From the NCBI RefSeq assembly GCF_026340975.1, contig NZ_JAPEOS010000002.1, positions 328,501-392,500 on the forward strand: a DNA stretch of 64,000 bases, in the 5' to 3' direction. A model generated the notes under the pieces. The model saw only the letters and a list, made by a program, of their open reading frames with translations. It did not search any database and was not told the origin of the DNA. Positions 7,759-15,642 of this stretch are shown piece after piece. Each line of letters starts with the position of its first letter. Positions within the stretch are counted from its first letter, which is position 1. This DNA is from Streptomyces sp. NBC_01214 (GTDB lineage Bacteria; Actinomycetota; Actinomycetes; Streptomycetales; Streptomycetaceae). Both the position numbers and the translations under genes were made by a program.

Positions 7759-7765
7759 GCGAGTG

Positions 7766-7806
7766 GAACCCCCGTTCATCTGTGGAATCACAGTGAGCGG
7801 GGGTTC
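7766..7806 (+). terminator. rho-independent terminator of the tRNA-Tyr locus
   Basis: GAACCCCCG at 7766-7774 pairs with CGGGGGTTC at 7798-7806, and an inner CTGTG-GAAT-CACAG stem lies between; TTTC follows. It sits eight bases after the tRNA 3' end, so it was the terminator of the original tRNA-Tyr gene and now flanks attR. Confidence 0.7.
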
Positions 7807-8028
7807 TTTCGTACCTGGCCGACCGCGGCACGGATGCGGGGCGACCGAGAGCGGGGGGCCTCTCACGAATTGCTCCGGTCAGATGAACTTCTCACCTGAC
7901 TGGGTCACAGCCCCGGCCCTGCCAGCGCCACGGCGAGGTCGCGGCCAGGTCGGATGGGCGGCGCGTGACGCACGCACCCCTCCCATCGCATCCCGCGGCA
8001 GCCCTCGGCGCCGGCGGGTAAGGAAGCC

Positions 8029-8976
8029 ATGAACCTGAACCATCAGTCGGCGACGATTCAACGGCCCCGGGGGCGCTCCCGGGTCCTGCTCGCCTCCATC
8101 GCCGCCGCTGCGGCCCTCACCGGCCAGTTGATCGCGCTGGCTCCGGCCGCATCCGCGGACGGACCCAAGCCGACGGGCCACCAGAACGAGAATTCCGAGG
8201 GCAAGAAGCACGGGCTCTCGGAGCACGACAAGCACAAGAAGCACGGGCCCCTGGTCATCCACGGCCTGCGGCAATTCACCTCGGACAACACCTTCACCCC
8301 GCCGCCGGGCGTCACCTCGGTGTTCGTCCAGGCATGGGGCGCCGGCGGTGGCGGCGGCGGTGGCGGCGGGTCCGCGCGCAACAACGGTGGCGGCGGCAAC
8401 CCCAACAACCCGAACAACGCGACCGGCGGAGTCGACGGAGCCGCAGACGCGGACGCCGCCGCAGCCGCGCGGAACACCGGTGGCCACGGCGGTGGCGGTG
8501 GTGGCGGCGGCTTCACCTGGTGCGTCATCCCGGTCACCCCCCTGACGGACTACGGCGTGGACGTCGGCACCGGAGGCGCCAACGGCCTCGGCGGAGCGCC
8601 GGGTGCCAACGGCACCGCCGGCAGCGCGGGCACCACCACGTCGCTGACCGTGGCATCGAGCAACACCGTGCTCCTCACCGCCACCGGCGGCGGGGGCGGC
8701 GGGGGCGGCGGCGCTGCGGACCGCGGTCCCGGCGAGCCCGGTACGCCCGGCCTGGGCGGCACCGGAACGTGCTCCTCGGGCGGCGTCAACCACAACGGTG
8801 ACCCGGGCAACGCCGACGGCACCGGCGGCGGCACCGCGGACGGCATCGTGCAGCTCCCGGACGGCACGGCCGTGGGCGGCGACGGCGGCCGCGGCGGTGG
8901 CACCAACCGGGCCATCGGCAACTCCGGCTCCCGCGGCAAGGACGGCGGCGACGGCTACGTAGTCATCTACTGGTAG
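8029..8976 (+). CDS. secreted glycine-rich protein
   Basis: The 315-residue protein has a classical signal peptide: a basic start, then hydrophobic LLASIAAAAALTGQLIALAP and an ASA cleavage site near residue 43. A His/Lys-rich linker follows. The segment FTPPPGVTSVFVQAWGAGGG opens a glycine-rich domain of the kind seen in phage tail-fibre-like and bacterial surface proteins, ending with GGDGYVVIYW. Long Gly runs are interspersed with Asn and Asp. It is probably an extracellular structural or adhesive protein. It is the first chromosomal gene to the right of attR, with no evident operon partner. Confidence 0.75.
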   Translation: MNLNHQSATIQRPRGRSRVLLASIAAAAALTGQLIALAPAASADGPKPTGHQNENSEGKKHGLSEHDKHKKHGPLVIHGLRQFTSDNTFTPPPGVTSVFVQAWGAGGGGGGGGGSARNNGGGGNPNNPNNATGGVDGAADADAAAAARNTGGHGGGGGGGGFTWCVIPVTPLTDYGVDVGTGGANGLGGAPGANGTAGSAGTTTSLTVASSNTVLLTATGGGGGGGGGAADRGPGEPGTPGLGGTGTCSSGGVNHNGDPGNADGTGGGTADGIVQLPDGTAVGGDGGRGGGTNRAIGNSGSRGKDGGDGYVVIYW

Positions 8977-9116
8977 TCGCCCCTCCGCACTGCCGCACCA
9001 CGCACCGACCGGAAGCCCGTCCCGCCCGCCACCACGGACGGGCGGGCTTCCCGCCGTCGCCCGACGACGCACCGACCACGGCCGCAACGTCGGCGGCCCC
9101 TGTTCGTTCACCGGGG

Positions 9117-9557
9117 GTGAAATGGACATCTGACACGCGCGGGAAGGTCGGCGGCGGGGTGCTCATGGCCCTGCTCGGCGCAGGGATTCCGGCTCTGGTG
9201 GGAGCGGCCCTCCACACGGACGTGGGGGAGCCCTACCAGGAGACCCGGCTGTACTTCGGCACCCAACGGACCGACGGCCGCGACCCGGTCGAGGAACGCG
9301 AGTTCATGCGGTTCCTGGACCTGGAGATCACCCCCGCCTTCCCCGAGGGGCTGACCCTCCACGACGGGTACGGCCAGTGGCGCGGTCAGGACGGCAAGAC
9401 CGTCCGCGAGACCTCGTACGAGGTGGTCCTGCTCTATCCGGAGAAGGAAGCCGACGAGCGCAGCACGCGCATCGAGCGGATCCGGCAGGCGTACGAGGAC
9501 CGGTACCAGCAGGATTCCGTCGGCCGGTCCGACGACAAGGTCAGCGCCGGGTTCTGA
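9117..9557 (+). CDS. DUF3574 domain protein, exported or membrane-anchored
   Basis: The 146-residue protein starts at GTG 9117. Residues about 10-32 are hydrophobic (VGGGVLMALLGAGIPALVGA), giving an export signal or membrane anchor. The rest matches the DUF3574 pattern: ETRLYFGTQRTDGRDPVEER, FMRFLDLEITPAFPEGLTLH and DGYGQWRGQDGKTVRETSYE. The family's function is unknown; members are small exported proteins in Gram-positive and Gram-negative bacteria. The gene stands alone and is followed by GGACCGCC repeats. Confidence 0.75.
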   Translation: MKWTSDTRGKVGGGVLMALLGAGIPALVGAALHTDVGEPYQETRLYFGTQRTDGRDPVEEREFMRFLDLEITPAFPEGLTLHDGYGQWRGQDGKTVRETSYEVVLLYPEKEADERSTRIERIRQAYEDRYQQDSVGRSDDKVSAGF

Positions 9558-9645
9558 ACCGCCGGACCACCGGACCGCCGGGGCGCCGGACCACCGGACC
9601 GCCGGACCGCCGGGGCGGCGAGGCGGCGGACCGCCCGCGCGGCGG
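9558..9645. repeat. short GC-rich degenerate repeat, unit close to CCGGACCGCC
   Basis: Imperfect iterations of CCGGACCGCC, CCGGACCACC and CCGGGGCG fill the gap between the DUF3574 gene and the convergent SDR gene. Overlapping inverted combinations could fold as hairpins and end transcription from both sides. This looks like slippage-prone low-complexity DNA with no gene in it. Confidence 0.6.
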
Positions 9646-9647
9646 AC

Positions 9648-10304
9648 TCAGTTGCCCGCCACGTCCTTCACGGCCACCTCGACCGGCGTCGAACCGGAGA
9701 CCAGCTCCAGGGTCAGGCCCGCCGTAGCCGGGGTCTCGATCAGCTCGGCCAGCACCGCCGCCACGTCGTCGCGCGGGACGGCCCCCCGACCCGTCTGCGC
9801 CTCCAGACGGACCAGGCCCGTCCCGGCGTCGTCGATCAGCGAACCAGGGCGCAGGACGGTCCACTCCAGGCCCAGCCGGGTCCGTACGTGGTCATCGGCC
9901 TCGCCCTTGGCCCGCAGGTACGCGTCGAAGACCTCATCGCCGCCGTGGTGCGCGTCCGCACCCATCGAAGAGACCATCAGGAAGCGCCGCACACGAGCCC
10001 GTTCGGCGGCGTCCGCGAACAGCACCGCCGCGCCCCGGTCCACGGTGTCCTTCCGCCCGATTCCGCTGCCCGGGCCCGCACCGGCCGCGAACACCGCGAC
10101 GTCCGCGCCCTGCAGAATCCCCGCCACATGCTCCACCGAGGCCGATTCCAGATCGCAGAGCACCGGCTCGGCGCCCGCCTGCCTCAGGTCGTCGCCCTGT
10201 GCCGGGTCGCGGACGATGCCCGCGACCTCGTACCCGCGCGCGGCGAGCAGGCGCTCCAGCCGCAGCGCGATCTGACCGTGTCCACCCGCGATGACGATGC
10301 GCAT
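9648..10304 (-). CDS. NAD(P)-binding atypical SDR-family protein
   Basis: The 218-residue protein opens with MRIVIAGGHGQIALRLERLL, the Rossmann GGxGxI dinucleotide-binding loop of atypical SDR proteins. Further signatures are VFAAGAGPGSG, RRFLMVSSMGAD and WTVLRPGSLIDDAG, typical of the NmrA/YwnB-like group that lacks the usual YxxxK catalytic pair. It may be an oxidoreductase or a redox-sensing protein. The substrate cannot be told from sequence. The gene is leftward and 53 bases from the amidohydrolase stop. Confidence 0.8.
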   Translation of the reverse strand: MRIVIAGGHGQIALRLERLLAARGYEVAGIVRDPAQGDDLRQAGAEPVLCDLESASVEHVAGILQGADVAVFAAGAGPGSGIGRKDTVDRGAAVLFADAAERARVRRFLMVSSMGADAHHGGDEVFDAYLRAKGEADDHVRTRLGLEWTVLRPGSLIDDAGTGLVRLEAQTGRGAVPRDDVAAVLAELIETPATAGLTLELVSGSTPVEVAVKDVAGN

Positions 10305-10357
10305 GACCCGACCGTACGACGAGCCGGACGCCGACGCCCGCGAGCGGACGGCGAACT

Positions 10358-11626
10358 TCAGGGCCCCGCCTCCGTACGGCCCTGCCGGGGCAGGTCCAGG
10401 GCCACCGCGACGGCGGAGTCGCAGTACTCCCGTACGGCACTCGTACGGGCTACCACTCGCCCGCGGTGGATCACGATCCGGCTGTAGGCGAGGGACAGCA
10501 CGCCCGCGATCCGGTCCCCGCGCACGGCGAGCAGCTCCGCCGGGAAACCGGCCTCCACCCGGACCTCCGGCAGCCCCATGGCCTCGCGGGCGCAGCTGCT
10601 GACGGACTCGTACGCCTCGCCCGCCCGGAGCCCTCCCTGGGAGGCCAGCAAGTACGCGGCCTCCAGCGGATCCCCGCGCCCGACGGGGTTCCCGGCGTCC
10701 CGCAGCGCCCCGCTGCCGGCCGCGACGCGCACCCCGGCGGCCCGCAGCAGCCGGACGGGGGCGGTGCGCAGGCCGCGCCGTTCCAGGGCCGCACAGTCGC
10801 CCTGGGGCAGGCAGGTGACCCGTACGCCGGCCGCGGCCAGCTGGTCGGCGGCGCGGGCGGCCGCGTCCAGCGGGAGCCGGGACAGGCCGCCGCAGGGGCC
10901 GATGGTCACTCCGGGGCGCAGCCCGCCGGCCATCGCCGCGAGCCGGGCGAGGCGGCCCGGGTCGTCACCGTCGGTGTGCAGATCCACGGGGCAGCCGTGC
11001 TCGGCGGCGAGTTCCAGGACGGCTTCGAGGAAGCCCGTCGGGTCCGGGTCCAGGTCCGGGCAGCCGCCGATCACGGAGGCGCCCATCTTGACCGCGTCCC
11101 GCAGCATGGCCAGCCCGTCCGCGCCGGCCACCCCGGTCAGCAGTCGGGGTACGGCCACGGCGGTGAGGTCGGCGAGCCCGCGCAGGGAGCGGCGGGCCTG
11201 GAGCACGGCCTCCATCGGGCCGAGGCCGTGCACGTCGCCGATGCGGACGTGGGAGCGGACCGCGGTGGCGCCGTGGCCGAGCTGGAGCAGGGCGGATTCG
11301 GTGGCCCGGCGCTGGACCTCGTCGGGGGCGTAGGAGACGGGTCCCTCGACGTCGGCGGTCAGCGCGGTGTCCCCGTGGGCGTGCGGCTCGGCGGGGGCCG
11401 GGAGCAGCAGGTAGCCGGTCAGGTCCACCCGGGCCGGTGCGGGGGAGGGGAGGCTGCCCGTGGTGCCGACGGCCTGGATCCGGCCGCCGCCGAGGCGGAC
11501 GTCGACGGTGCGGCCGTCGGTGAGGCGAGCCCCCGTGAGCAGCAGGGTGGTGGCCTCGGCTGCGGCCGCGTTGCCGTTTCCGCCGCGGGGCGATTGGAAC
11601 GGCTGCTGCGGCTGGCTGTCGGACAT
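10358..11626 (-). CDS. amidohydrolase, cytosine-deaminase-like
   Basis: The 422-residue protein has the metal-dependent hydrolase layout: an N-terminal beta domain (TLLLTGARLTDGRTVDVRLG), the first strand PAPAEPHAHGDTAL in place of the usual HxH metal pair, a second-His region PVDLHTDGDDPGRLARLAAM, and a late VAAGSGALRDAGNPVGRGDP loop. This order matches cytosine deaminase and related amidohydrolases. The first motif is EPHAHG rather than DxHxH, and GSGALRD stands where GSDNIRD is usual, so substrate or metal use may differ. It is probably a deaminase- or hydrolase-like enzyme. Confidence 0.75.
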   Translation of the reverse strand: MSDSQPQQPFQSPRGGNGNAAAAEATTLLLTGARLTDGRTVDVRLGGGRIQAVGTTGSLPSPAPARVDLTGYLLLPAPAEPHAHGDTALTADVEGPVSYAPDEVQRRATESALLQLGHGATAVRSHVRIGDVHGLGPMEAVLQARRSLRGLADLTAVAVPRLLTGVAGADGLAMLRDAVKMGASVIGGCPDLDPDPTGFLEAVLELAAEHGCPVDLHTDGDDPGRLARLAAMAGGLRPGVTIGPCGGLSRLPLDAAARAADQLAAAGVRVTCLPQGDCAALERRGLRTAPVRLLRAAGVRVAAGSGALRDAGNPVGRGDPLEAAYLLASQGGLRAGEAYESVSSCAREAMGLPEVRVEAGFPAELLAVRGDRIAGVLSLAYSRIVIHRGRVVARTSAVREYCDSAVAVALDLPRQGRTEAGP

Positions 11627-11969
11627 CGCGCTCCTGCGGTGGCTCGGGCGGTTCCTGGAGCCGTGGCCCGCGGCCCAAGATCACGCAGCGTGCTCAGAGC
11701 CTAGGGCGCGGCGCACCCCGCTTCGCGGAAGAGCGCAATAGTCGTACCGGTGTGGTGCCACGCGCCGGAGCGCCCGCGCGTGCGCCCCGACGGGCGCCGG
11801 GGCTCCGATCGGCGGGTGCCGGGGTGTGAGCCCGCCCACAATCTGCCCGAGATGTGGGGCGGAAGTGATCGTTGGGTTGATCGAGAGCGGCTCGCGAACC
11901 CCCTCGGAGCCCTGTCCCCGCAAAGGATTTGGGCGATCGGCAGGCAACCGTGTAATGTCTTCATCGCTC
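11627..11969. other. intergenic region upstream of tRNA-Thr
   Basis: About 340 bases between the divergent amidohydrolase gene and tRNA-Thr. A tRNA promoter candidate is TTGGGC (11929-11934), 18 bases, then TAATGT (11953-11958). A short frame from 11826 encodes a CPRCGAEV knuckle but reads on into the tRNA, so I do not call it a gene. Confidence 0.45.
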
Positions 11970-12042
11970 GCCCCAATAGCTCAGTCGGTAGAGCGTCTCC
12001 ATGGTAAGGAGAAGGTCTGCGGTTCGATTCCGCATTGGGGCT
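11970..12042 (+). tRNA. tRNA-Thr (GGT)
   Basis: The 73-base cloverleaf has acceptor strands GCCCCAA and TTGGGGC, D arm AGCTCAGTCGGTAGAGC, and anticodon stem-loop TCTCC-ATGGTAA-GGAGA, giving anticodon GGT. The T arm contains GGTTCGATTCC. The CCA end is not encoded. Confidence 0.95.
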
Positions 12043-12090
12043 CTGGTGAGAGAGGTTCCCCACCCTCGGGTGGGGAGCTGATCACATCAA

Positions 12091-12163
12091 AGCGGCGTAG
12101 CTCAGTCGGTAGAGCAAGCGGCTCATAATCGCTGTGTCACCGGTTCAAGTCCGGTCGCCGCTA
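12091..12163 (+). tRNA. tRNA-Met (CAT), elongator type
   Basis: The 73-base cloverleaf has acceptor strands AGCGGCG and CGCCGCT. Its anticodon stem-loop AGCGG-CTCATAA-TCGCT gives CAT. The T arm is CCGGTTCAAGTCCGG. A Watson-Crick first pair and the absence of three consecutive G-C pairs in the anticodon stem argue for elongator rather than initiator tRNA. It lies 49 bases after tRNA-Thr, so the two are likely co-transcribed. Confidence 0.93.
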
Positions 12164-12168
12164 CACAC

Positions 12169-12211
12169 AGTAGCCGATTGCGGGGTCGGTCTCCCGATCG
12201 GCTACTCTTTT
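12169..12211 (+). terminator. hairpin after tRNA-Met
   Basis: AGTAGCCGAT (12169-12178) pairs with ATCGGCTACT (12197-12206), followed by CTTTT. It should end the tRNA transcript, with rpmG starting 40 bases further on. Confidence 0.7.
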
Positions 12212-12251
12212 ATGCGTTCATCCGTCCCATAGTCCGTCAAGGAGCACTCAC

Positions 12252-12416
12252 GTGGCTGCCACCGACGTCCGCCCGAAGATCACGCTGGCCTGCGTGGAGT
12301 GCAAGGAGCGGAACTACATCACCAAGAAGAACCGGCGTAACAACCCGGACCGTCTTGAGATGAAGAAGCACTGCCCGCGTTGCAACTCGCACACCGCGCA
12401 CCGCGAGACCCGCTGA
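12252..12416 (+). CDS. rpmG: 50S ribosomal protein L33
   Basis: The 54-residue protein starts at GTG 12252, seven bases after GGAG, and begins [18 protein letters not shown]. It keeps two CxxC pairs (CVEC and CPRC), so it is the zinc-binding C+ form of L33. Streptomyces commonly also carry a zinc-free paralogue induced under zinc starvation; this copy sits in the conserved position before the MaoC pair and secE-nusG. It is probably the housekeeping copy. Confidence 0.95.
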
Positions 12417-12451
12417 CCCCAGCGAAGTCTCGAATAACAGGCACCGTCATG

Positions 12452-12483
12452 AGGTCGTCCCCTTCATTGGGGGGCGGCCTTGT
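12452..12483 (+). terminator. probable terminator after rpmG
   Basis: AGGTCGTCCCC pairs imperfectly with GGGGGGCGGCCT across a TTCATT loop, followed by TGTGT. Position 35 bases after the rpmG stop supports a terminator or attenuator before the MaoC genes. Confidence 0.45.
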
Positions 12484-12553
12484 GTCGTTTCCGTGCCCGT
12501 TCCTGTCTTTCTTCTTGCGTCATTCGTGTCCCTTCAACAGGAGGTAGTGAGTC

Positions 12554-13006
12554 ATGGCTCTCGACCAGTCCTTCGTGGGGCGGAGCTACCCGCCCACCGA
12601 TCCGTACGAGGTCGGCCGGGAGAAGATCCGCGAATTCGCGGCTGCGGTGGGTGACACCAATCCCGTCTACAGCGATCCCGAAGCCGCGAAGTCGTACGGC
12701 TACCCCGATGTGATCGCCCCGCCGACTTTTGTGTTTGCGATCACTTTCAAGGCCGCCGGCCAGGTCGTCGAGGACCCGCAGTTGGGACTGGACTACAGCC
12801 GCGTCGTGCACGGTGACCAGAAGTTCGCGTACTCCCGCCCGGTGACAGCCGGTGACCGGCTGTCGGTGGTCTCCACCATCGAGTCCGTGAAGTCGCTCGC
12901 GGGCAATGACGTCATCGACATCCGCGGCGAGGTCCACGACGAGAGCGGCAAGCACGTGGTGACGGCGTGGACGAAGCTCGTCTCCCGCGCCCCCGAGGAG
13001 GCCTGA
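12554..13006 (+). CDS. MaoC-like hydratase N-terminal protein, HadA-like
   Basis: The 150-residue protein has a single hot-dog domain. Segments such as VGREKIREFAAAVGDTNPVY and VIAPPTFVFAITFKAAGQVV resemble the non-catalytic HadA/HadC partner of (3R)-hydroxyacyl-thioester dehydratases. A good AGGAGG site precedes ATG 12554. It is followed one base later by a HadB-like gene. In mycobacteria rpmG2-hadA-hadB-hadC precede secE-nusG, and the same synteny is seen here without hadC. Streptomyces make no mycolic acids, so the acyl substrate is open. Heterodimer formation with the next product is inferred from the family. Confidence 0.85.
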   Translation: MALDQSFVGRSYPPTDPYEVGREKIREFAAAVGDTNPVYSDPEAAKSYGYPDVIAPPTFVFAITFKAAGQVVEDPQLGLDYSRVVHGDQKFAYSRPVTAGDRLSVVSTIESVKSLAGNDVIDIRGEVHDESGKHVVTAWTKLVSRAPEEA

Positions 13007-13007
13007 C

Positions 13008-13436
13008 ATGGCAGCGCAGATCCAGTACGCCGACGTCGAGGTCGGCACCGAGCTGCCGGCGGCGTCCTTCCCCGTGACGCGCGCCACGCTGGTCCAGTAC
13101 GCGGGCGCCTCGGGTGACTTCAACCCGATCCACTGGAACGAGAAGTTCGCCAAGGAGGTCGGACTGCCGGACGTGATCGCGCACGGCATGTTCACCATGG
13201 CCGAGGCGATCCGCGTGGTCACCGACTGGGTCGGCGACCCGGGCGCGGTGGTCGAGTACGGCGTGCGCTTCACCAGGCCGGTCGTGGTCCCCAACGACGA
13301 CCAGGGCGGGCTGATCGAGGTCACCGCCAAGGTCGCCGCGAAGCTGGACGACAACCGAGTTCGGGTCGACCTGACGGCGATGAGCGCGGGCCAGAAGGTC
13401 CTGGGCATGTCCCGCGCAGTGGTCGAACTGGCCTGA
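13008..13436 (+). CDS. MaoC-family dehydratase, HadB-like
   Basis: The 142-residue hot-dog protein has the catalytic motif of R-specific enoyl-ACP/CoA hydratases: YAGASGDFNPIHWNEKFAKE (the Asp and His of the D-x4-H catalytic pair) and then VIAHGMFTMAEAI. Unlike its upstream partner it keeps this pair, so it should be the active subunit. The ATG lies one base after the partner's stop, which indicates co-translation. It probably hydrates or dehydrates 3-hydroxyacyl thioesters in fatty acid or polyketide metabolism. Confidence 0.88.
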   Translation: MAAQIQYADVEVGTELPAASFPVTRATLVQYAGASGDFNPIHWNEKFAKEVGLPDVIAHGMFTMAEAIRVVTDWVGDPGAVVEYGVRFTRPVVVPNDDQGGLIEVTAKVAAKLDDNRVRVDLTAMSAGQKVLGMSRAVVELA

Positions 13437-13520
13437 GCCGACGGCGCGAAGCGCGACCGGGGCGGGGGCACCAGGAGGGCGCCCCCGCCCCGCCTCCGAC
13501 CGACCCGCCCCCTTGACTTG

Positions 13521-13540
13521 GTTAGTGATTGAGTACTAAC
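13521..13540. promoter_or_regulatory. TetR operator 1, GTTAGT-N8-ACTAAC
   Basis: A perfect 6+6 inverted repeat lies directly upstream of the TetR gene and next to TTGACT (13513-13518), a good -35 hexamer. An identical pair of half-sites recurs at 14163-14182 before the MFS gene. The repeat covers the likely -10 region, so binding would block the TetR promoter. Confidence 0.75.
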
Positions 13541-13548
13541 TTTGCCTC

Positions 13549-14118
13549 ATGGTCAGGATGAGCGCAGACGAGCGGCGTGAGAGCGTCATTCGCGCTGCAG
13601 TGCACGAGTTTGCGCGCGGAGGTTACTACGGGACCTCCACCGAGGCGATCGCCAAGCGGGTGGGCGTCTCGCAGCCGTACCTCTTCCGGCTCTTCCCCGG
13701 CAAGCAGGCGATCTTCCTGGCGGCTGCCGAGCGCTGCCTGATGGAGACGCGCGACCTCTTCGCCGCCGCCGCCGAAGGGCTGCAGGGGGAGGAGGCCACG
13801 CGGGCGATGGCGAACGCCTACACCCGGCTGATCGCCGAGGACCCCGACAAGCTCCAGATGCAGCTCCAGATGTACGTCAGCGTCGCCGCCGCCGAGGCGG
13901 CCGGCGACCATGAGCTCGGCGAGCTCGTGCGCAAGGGTTGGATGGAGCTCTGGGACACGGCCCTCGTGCCCTTCGGCGGGGACGCTAGCGAGGCCACGAC
14001 CTTCATGGCGTACGGGATGTTGATCAACACCCTCGCCGCCATGGGCTTTCCGCCCGAGCACCGGGTCTGGGAAGGGCTCTACCCGTCGGCGGGTGCCGAG
14101 GGCCGCCTGGAGAAGTGA
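13549..14118 (+). CDS. TetR-family repressor of the adjacent MFS pump
   Basis: The 189-residue protein has the TetR N-terminal helix-turn-helix at about residues 8-55: ESVIRAAVHEFARGGYYGTS, then TEAIAKRVGVSQPYLFRLFP. The C-terminal helical domain, which normally binds an inducer, is of usual length. The operator at 13521 lies 9 bases upstream of the start and a second copy precedes the MFS gene 80 bases downstream of its stop. It is therefore probably autoregulated and represses the pump, being released by a drug-like ligand. There is almost no leader. Confidence 0.92.
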   Translation: MVRMSADERRESVIRAAVHEFARGGYYGTSTEAIAKRVGVSQPYLFRLFPGKQAIFLAAAERCLMETRDLFAAAAEGLQGEEATRAMANAYTRLIAEDPDKLQMQLQMYVSVAAAEAAGDHELGELVRKGWMELWDTALVPFGGDASEATTFMAYGMLINTLAAMGFPPEHRVWEGLYPSAGAEGRLEK

Positions 14119-14162
14119 CGGCGCGCGAGATCGGCTCGCGCGCATTTTCATGGACGTCAAAG

Positions 14163-14182
14163 TTAGTCAGCAATAACTAACA
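14163..14182. promoter_or_regulatory. TetR operator 2, GTTAGT-N8-ACTAAC
   Basis: The same half-sites and 8-base spacer as at 13521 lie 16 to 35 bases before the GTG of the MFS gene. Only the 8-base spacers differ, which is the expected pattern for two sites of one dimeric repressor. Confidence 0.75.
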
Positions 14183-14197
14183 AGGTAGGGGGAAATC

Positions 14198-15640
14198 GTG
14201 TCCACGCAAGACACCAAGCTCCGCGGGCCCGCCGTCTGGGCCCTCGTCCTCACCGGCGTGGCCAGCTTCATGGCCGCACTCGACAACCTGGTCGTCACCA
14301 CCGCCCTCCCCGCCATCCGCGAGGACCTCGGCGGCAAGCTGGAGGACCTGGAGTGGACGGTGAACGCGTACACGCTCACCTTCGCCGTCCTCCTGATGTT
14401 CGGTGCCGCCCTCGGCGACCGCTTCGGCCGCCGCCGGCTGTTCATCGTCGGCCTCACGGTCTTCACCGGCGCCTCCGCCGCAGCCGCCCTCGCGACCGGC
14501 ATCGACGCGCTCATCGCCGCCCGCGCCGTGCAGGGCGTCGGCGCGGCGATCATGATGCCGCTCACGCTCACCCTGCTCACCGCCGCCGTTCCCGCCGCCC
14601 GCCGCGGCATGGCCCTCGGGATCTACGGCGCCGTCACCGGCCTCGCCGTCGCCAGTGGCCCCCTCATCGGCGGCAGCCTCACCGAGCACATCTCCTGGCA
14701 GTGGATCTTCTGGCTCAACGTGCCGATAGGCCTGGCCCTGATCCCGCTCGCCCGCCTGCGCCTCGCCGAGTCCACCGCCCCCGGCGCGCGCCTCGACATC
14801 CCGGGCACCCTGCTCATCAGCGGCGGCCTCTTCGGCATCGTCTACGCCCTGGTCAACGCCAACTCCGAGGGCTGGACCAGCGCCCCCGTCCTGACCGGCC
14901 TGATCGGCGGCTCCGCGCTCGTCGGCGGCTTCATCCACCACGGCTTCAACCACGCCAACCCCATGCTTCCCATGCGGCTCTTCCGTGACCGCGGCTTCCT
15001 CGGGATCAACCTGGCCAGCCTGCTCATGTTCCTCGGCATGTTCGGCTCGATCTTCCTGCTCAGCCAGTTCCTCCAGGGCGTCGCCGGCTACTCGCCCACC
15101 GAAGCCGGCCTGCGCATGCTCCCCTGGACCGGAATGCCGATGATCATCGCTCCGCTGGCCGGGATCCTCTCCGACCGCATCGGTGGCCGCCCGGTGGTCG
15201 CCGCCGGGCTCGCCTTCCAGGCCCTCGGTCTCGGCTGGTTCGCGGCCGTCCTGAGCGCGGACGTCTCGTACGCGGCCCAGCTCCCCCCGCTGATCCTCAG
15301 CGGGATCGGTATGGCCCTCTACTTCGCCCCCGCGGCCAACGTCCTGATGTCCACCGTCGCCCCGGCCGACCAGGGCAAGGCATCCGGCACCAACAACGCG
15401 CTGCGCGAGGTCGGCGGAGCCCTCGGCGTCGCGGTCCTGGCCTCGGTCTTCTCCGCCCAGGGCGGCTACGAGTCCCCGCAGGCCTTCACCGACGGCACCG
15501 TCCCCGCCCTGTGGATCGGCGCCGGCGCGGTCGCCCTCGCCGCCGCCCTGGCCCTGCTGGTGCCCCGTAAGGCCAAGGCCGCCGAGGCTCCCGCGGGCCG
15601 GACCACCGCCGTCCCGGACAAGGTCCCCGCCGCCGGCTGA
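14198..15640 (+). CDS. MFS drug efflux transporter, DHA2 (14-TM) type
   Basis: The 480-residue protein starts at GTG with AGGGGGAAA upstream. Key motifs are LDNLVVTTALPAIREDLGG (helix 1, the DHA2 pattern), GDRFGRRRLFIVGL (motif A) and GAVTGLAVASGPLIGGSL (antiporter motif C region), and the length fits 14 helices. The family exports drugs or natural products using the proton gradient. It is controlled by the TetR at 13549, whose operator copy precedes this gene. The substrate is unknown. Confidence 0.92.
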   Translation: MSTQDTKLRGPAVWALVLTGVASFMAALDNLVVTTALPAIREDLGGKLEDLEWTVNAYTLTFAVLLMFGAALGDRFGRRRLFIVGLTVFTGASAAAALATGIDALIAARAVQGVGAAIMMPLTLTLLTAAVPAARRGMALGIYGAVTGLAVASGPLIGGSLTEHISWQWIFWLNVPIGLALIPLARLRLAESTAPGARLDIPGTLLISGGLFGIVYALVNANSEGWTSAPVLTGLIGGSALVGGFIHHGFNHANPMLPMRLFRDRGFLGINLASLLMFLGMFGSIFLLSQFLQGVAGYSPTEAGLRMLPWTGMPMIIAPLAGILSDRIGGRPVVAAGLAFQALGLGWFAAVLSADVSYAAQLPPLILSGIGMALYFAPAANVLMSTVAPADQGKASGTNNALREVGGALGVAVLASVFSAQGGYESPQAFTDGTVPALWIGAGAVALAAALALLVPRKAKAAEAPAGRTTAVPDKVPAAG

Positions 15641-15642
15641 TC

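Noticed and set aside
9558..9645. CRISPR array
   Set aside because: Repeat units are about 10 bases, degenerate and without unique spacers.
11826..12128. Small zinc-knuckle-like frame (CPRCGAEV) before tRNA-Thr
   Set aside because: It reads on through the tRNA-Thr gene and the D arm of tRNA-Met, so the frame is not constrained as protein. A shorter real peptide cannot be excluded but is not supported.
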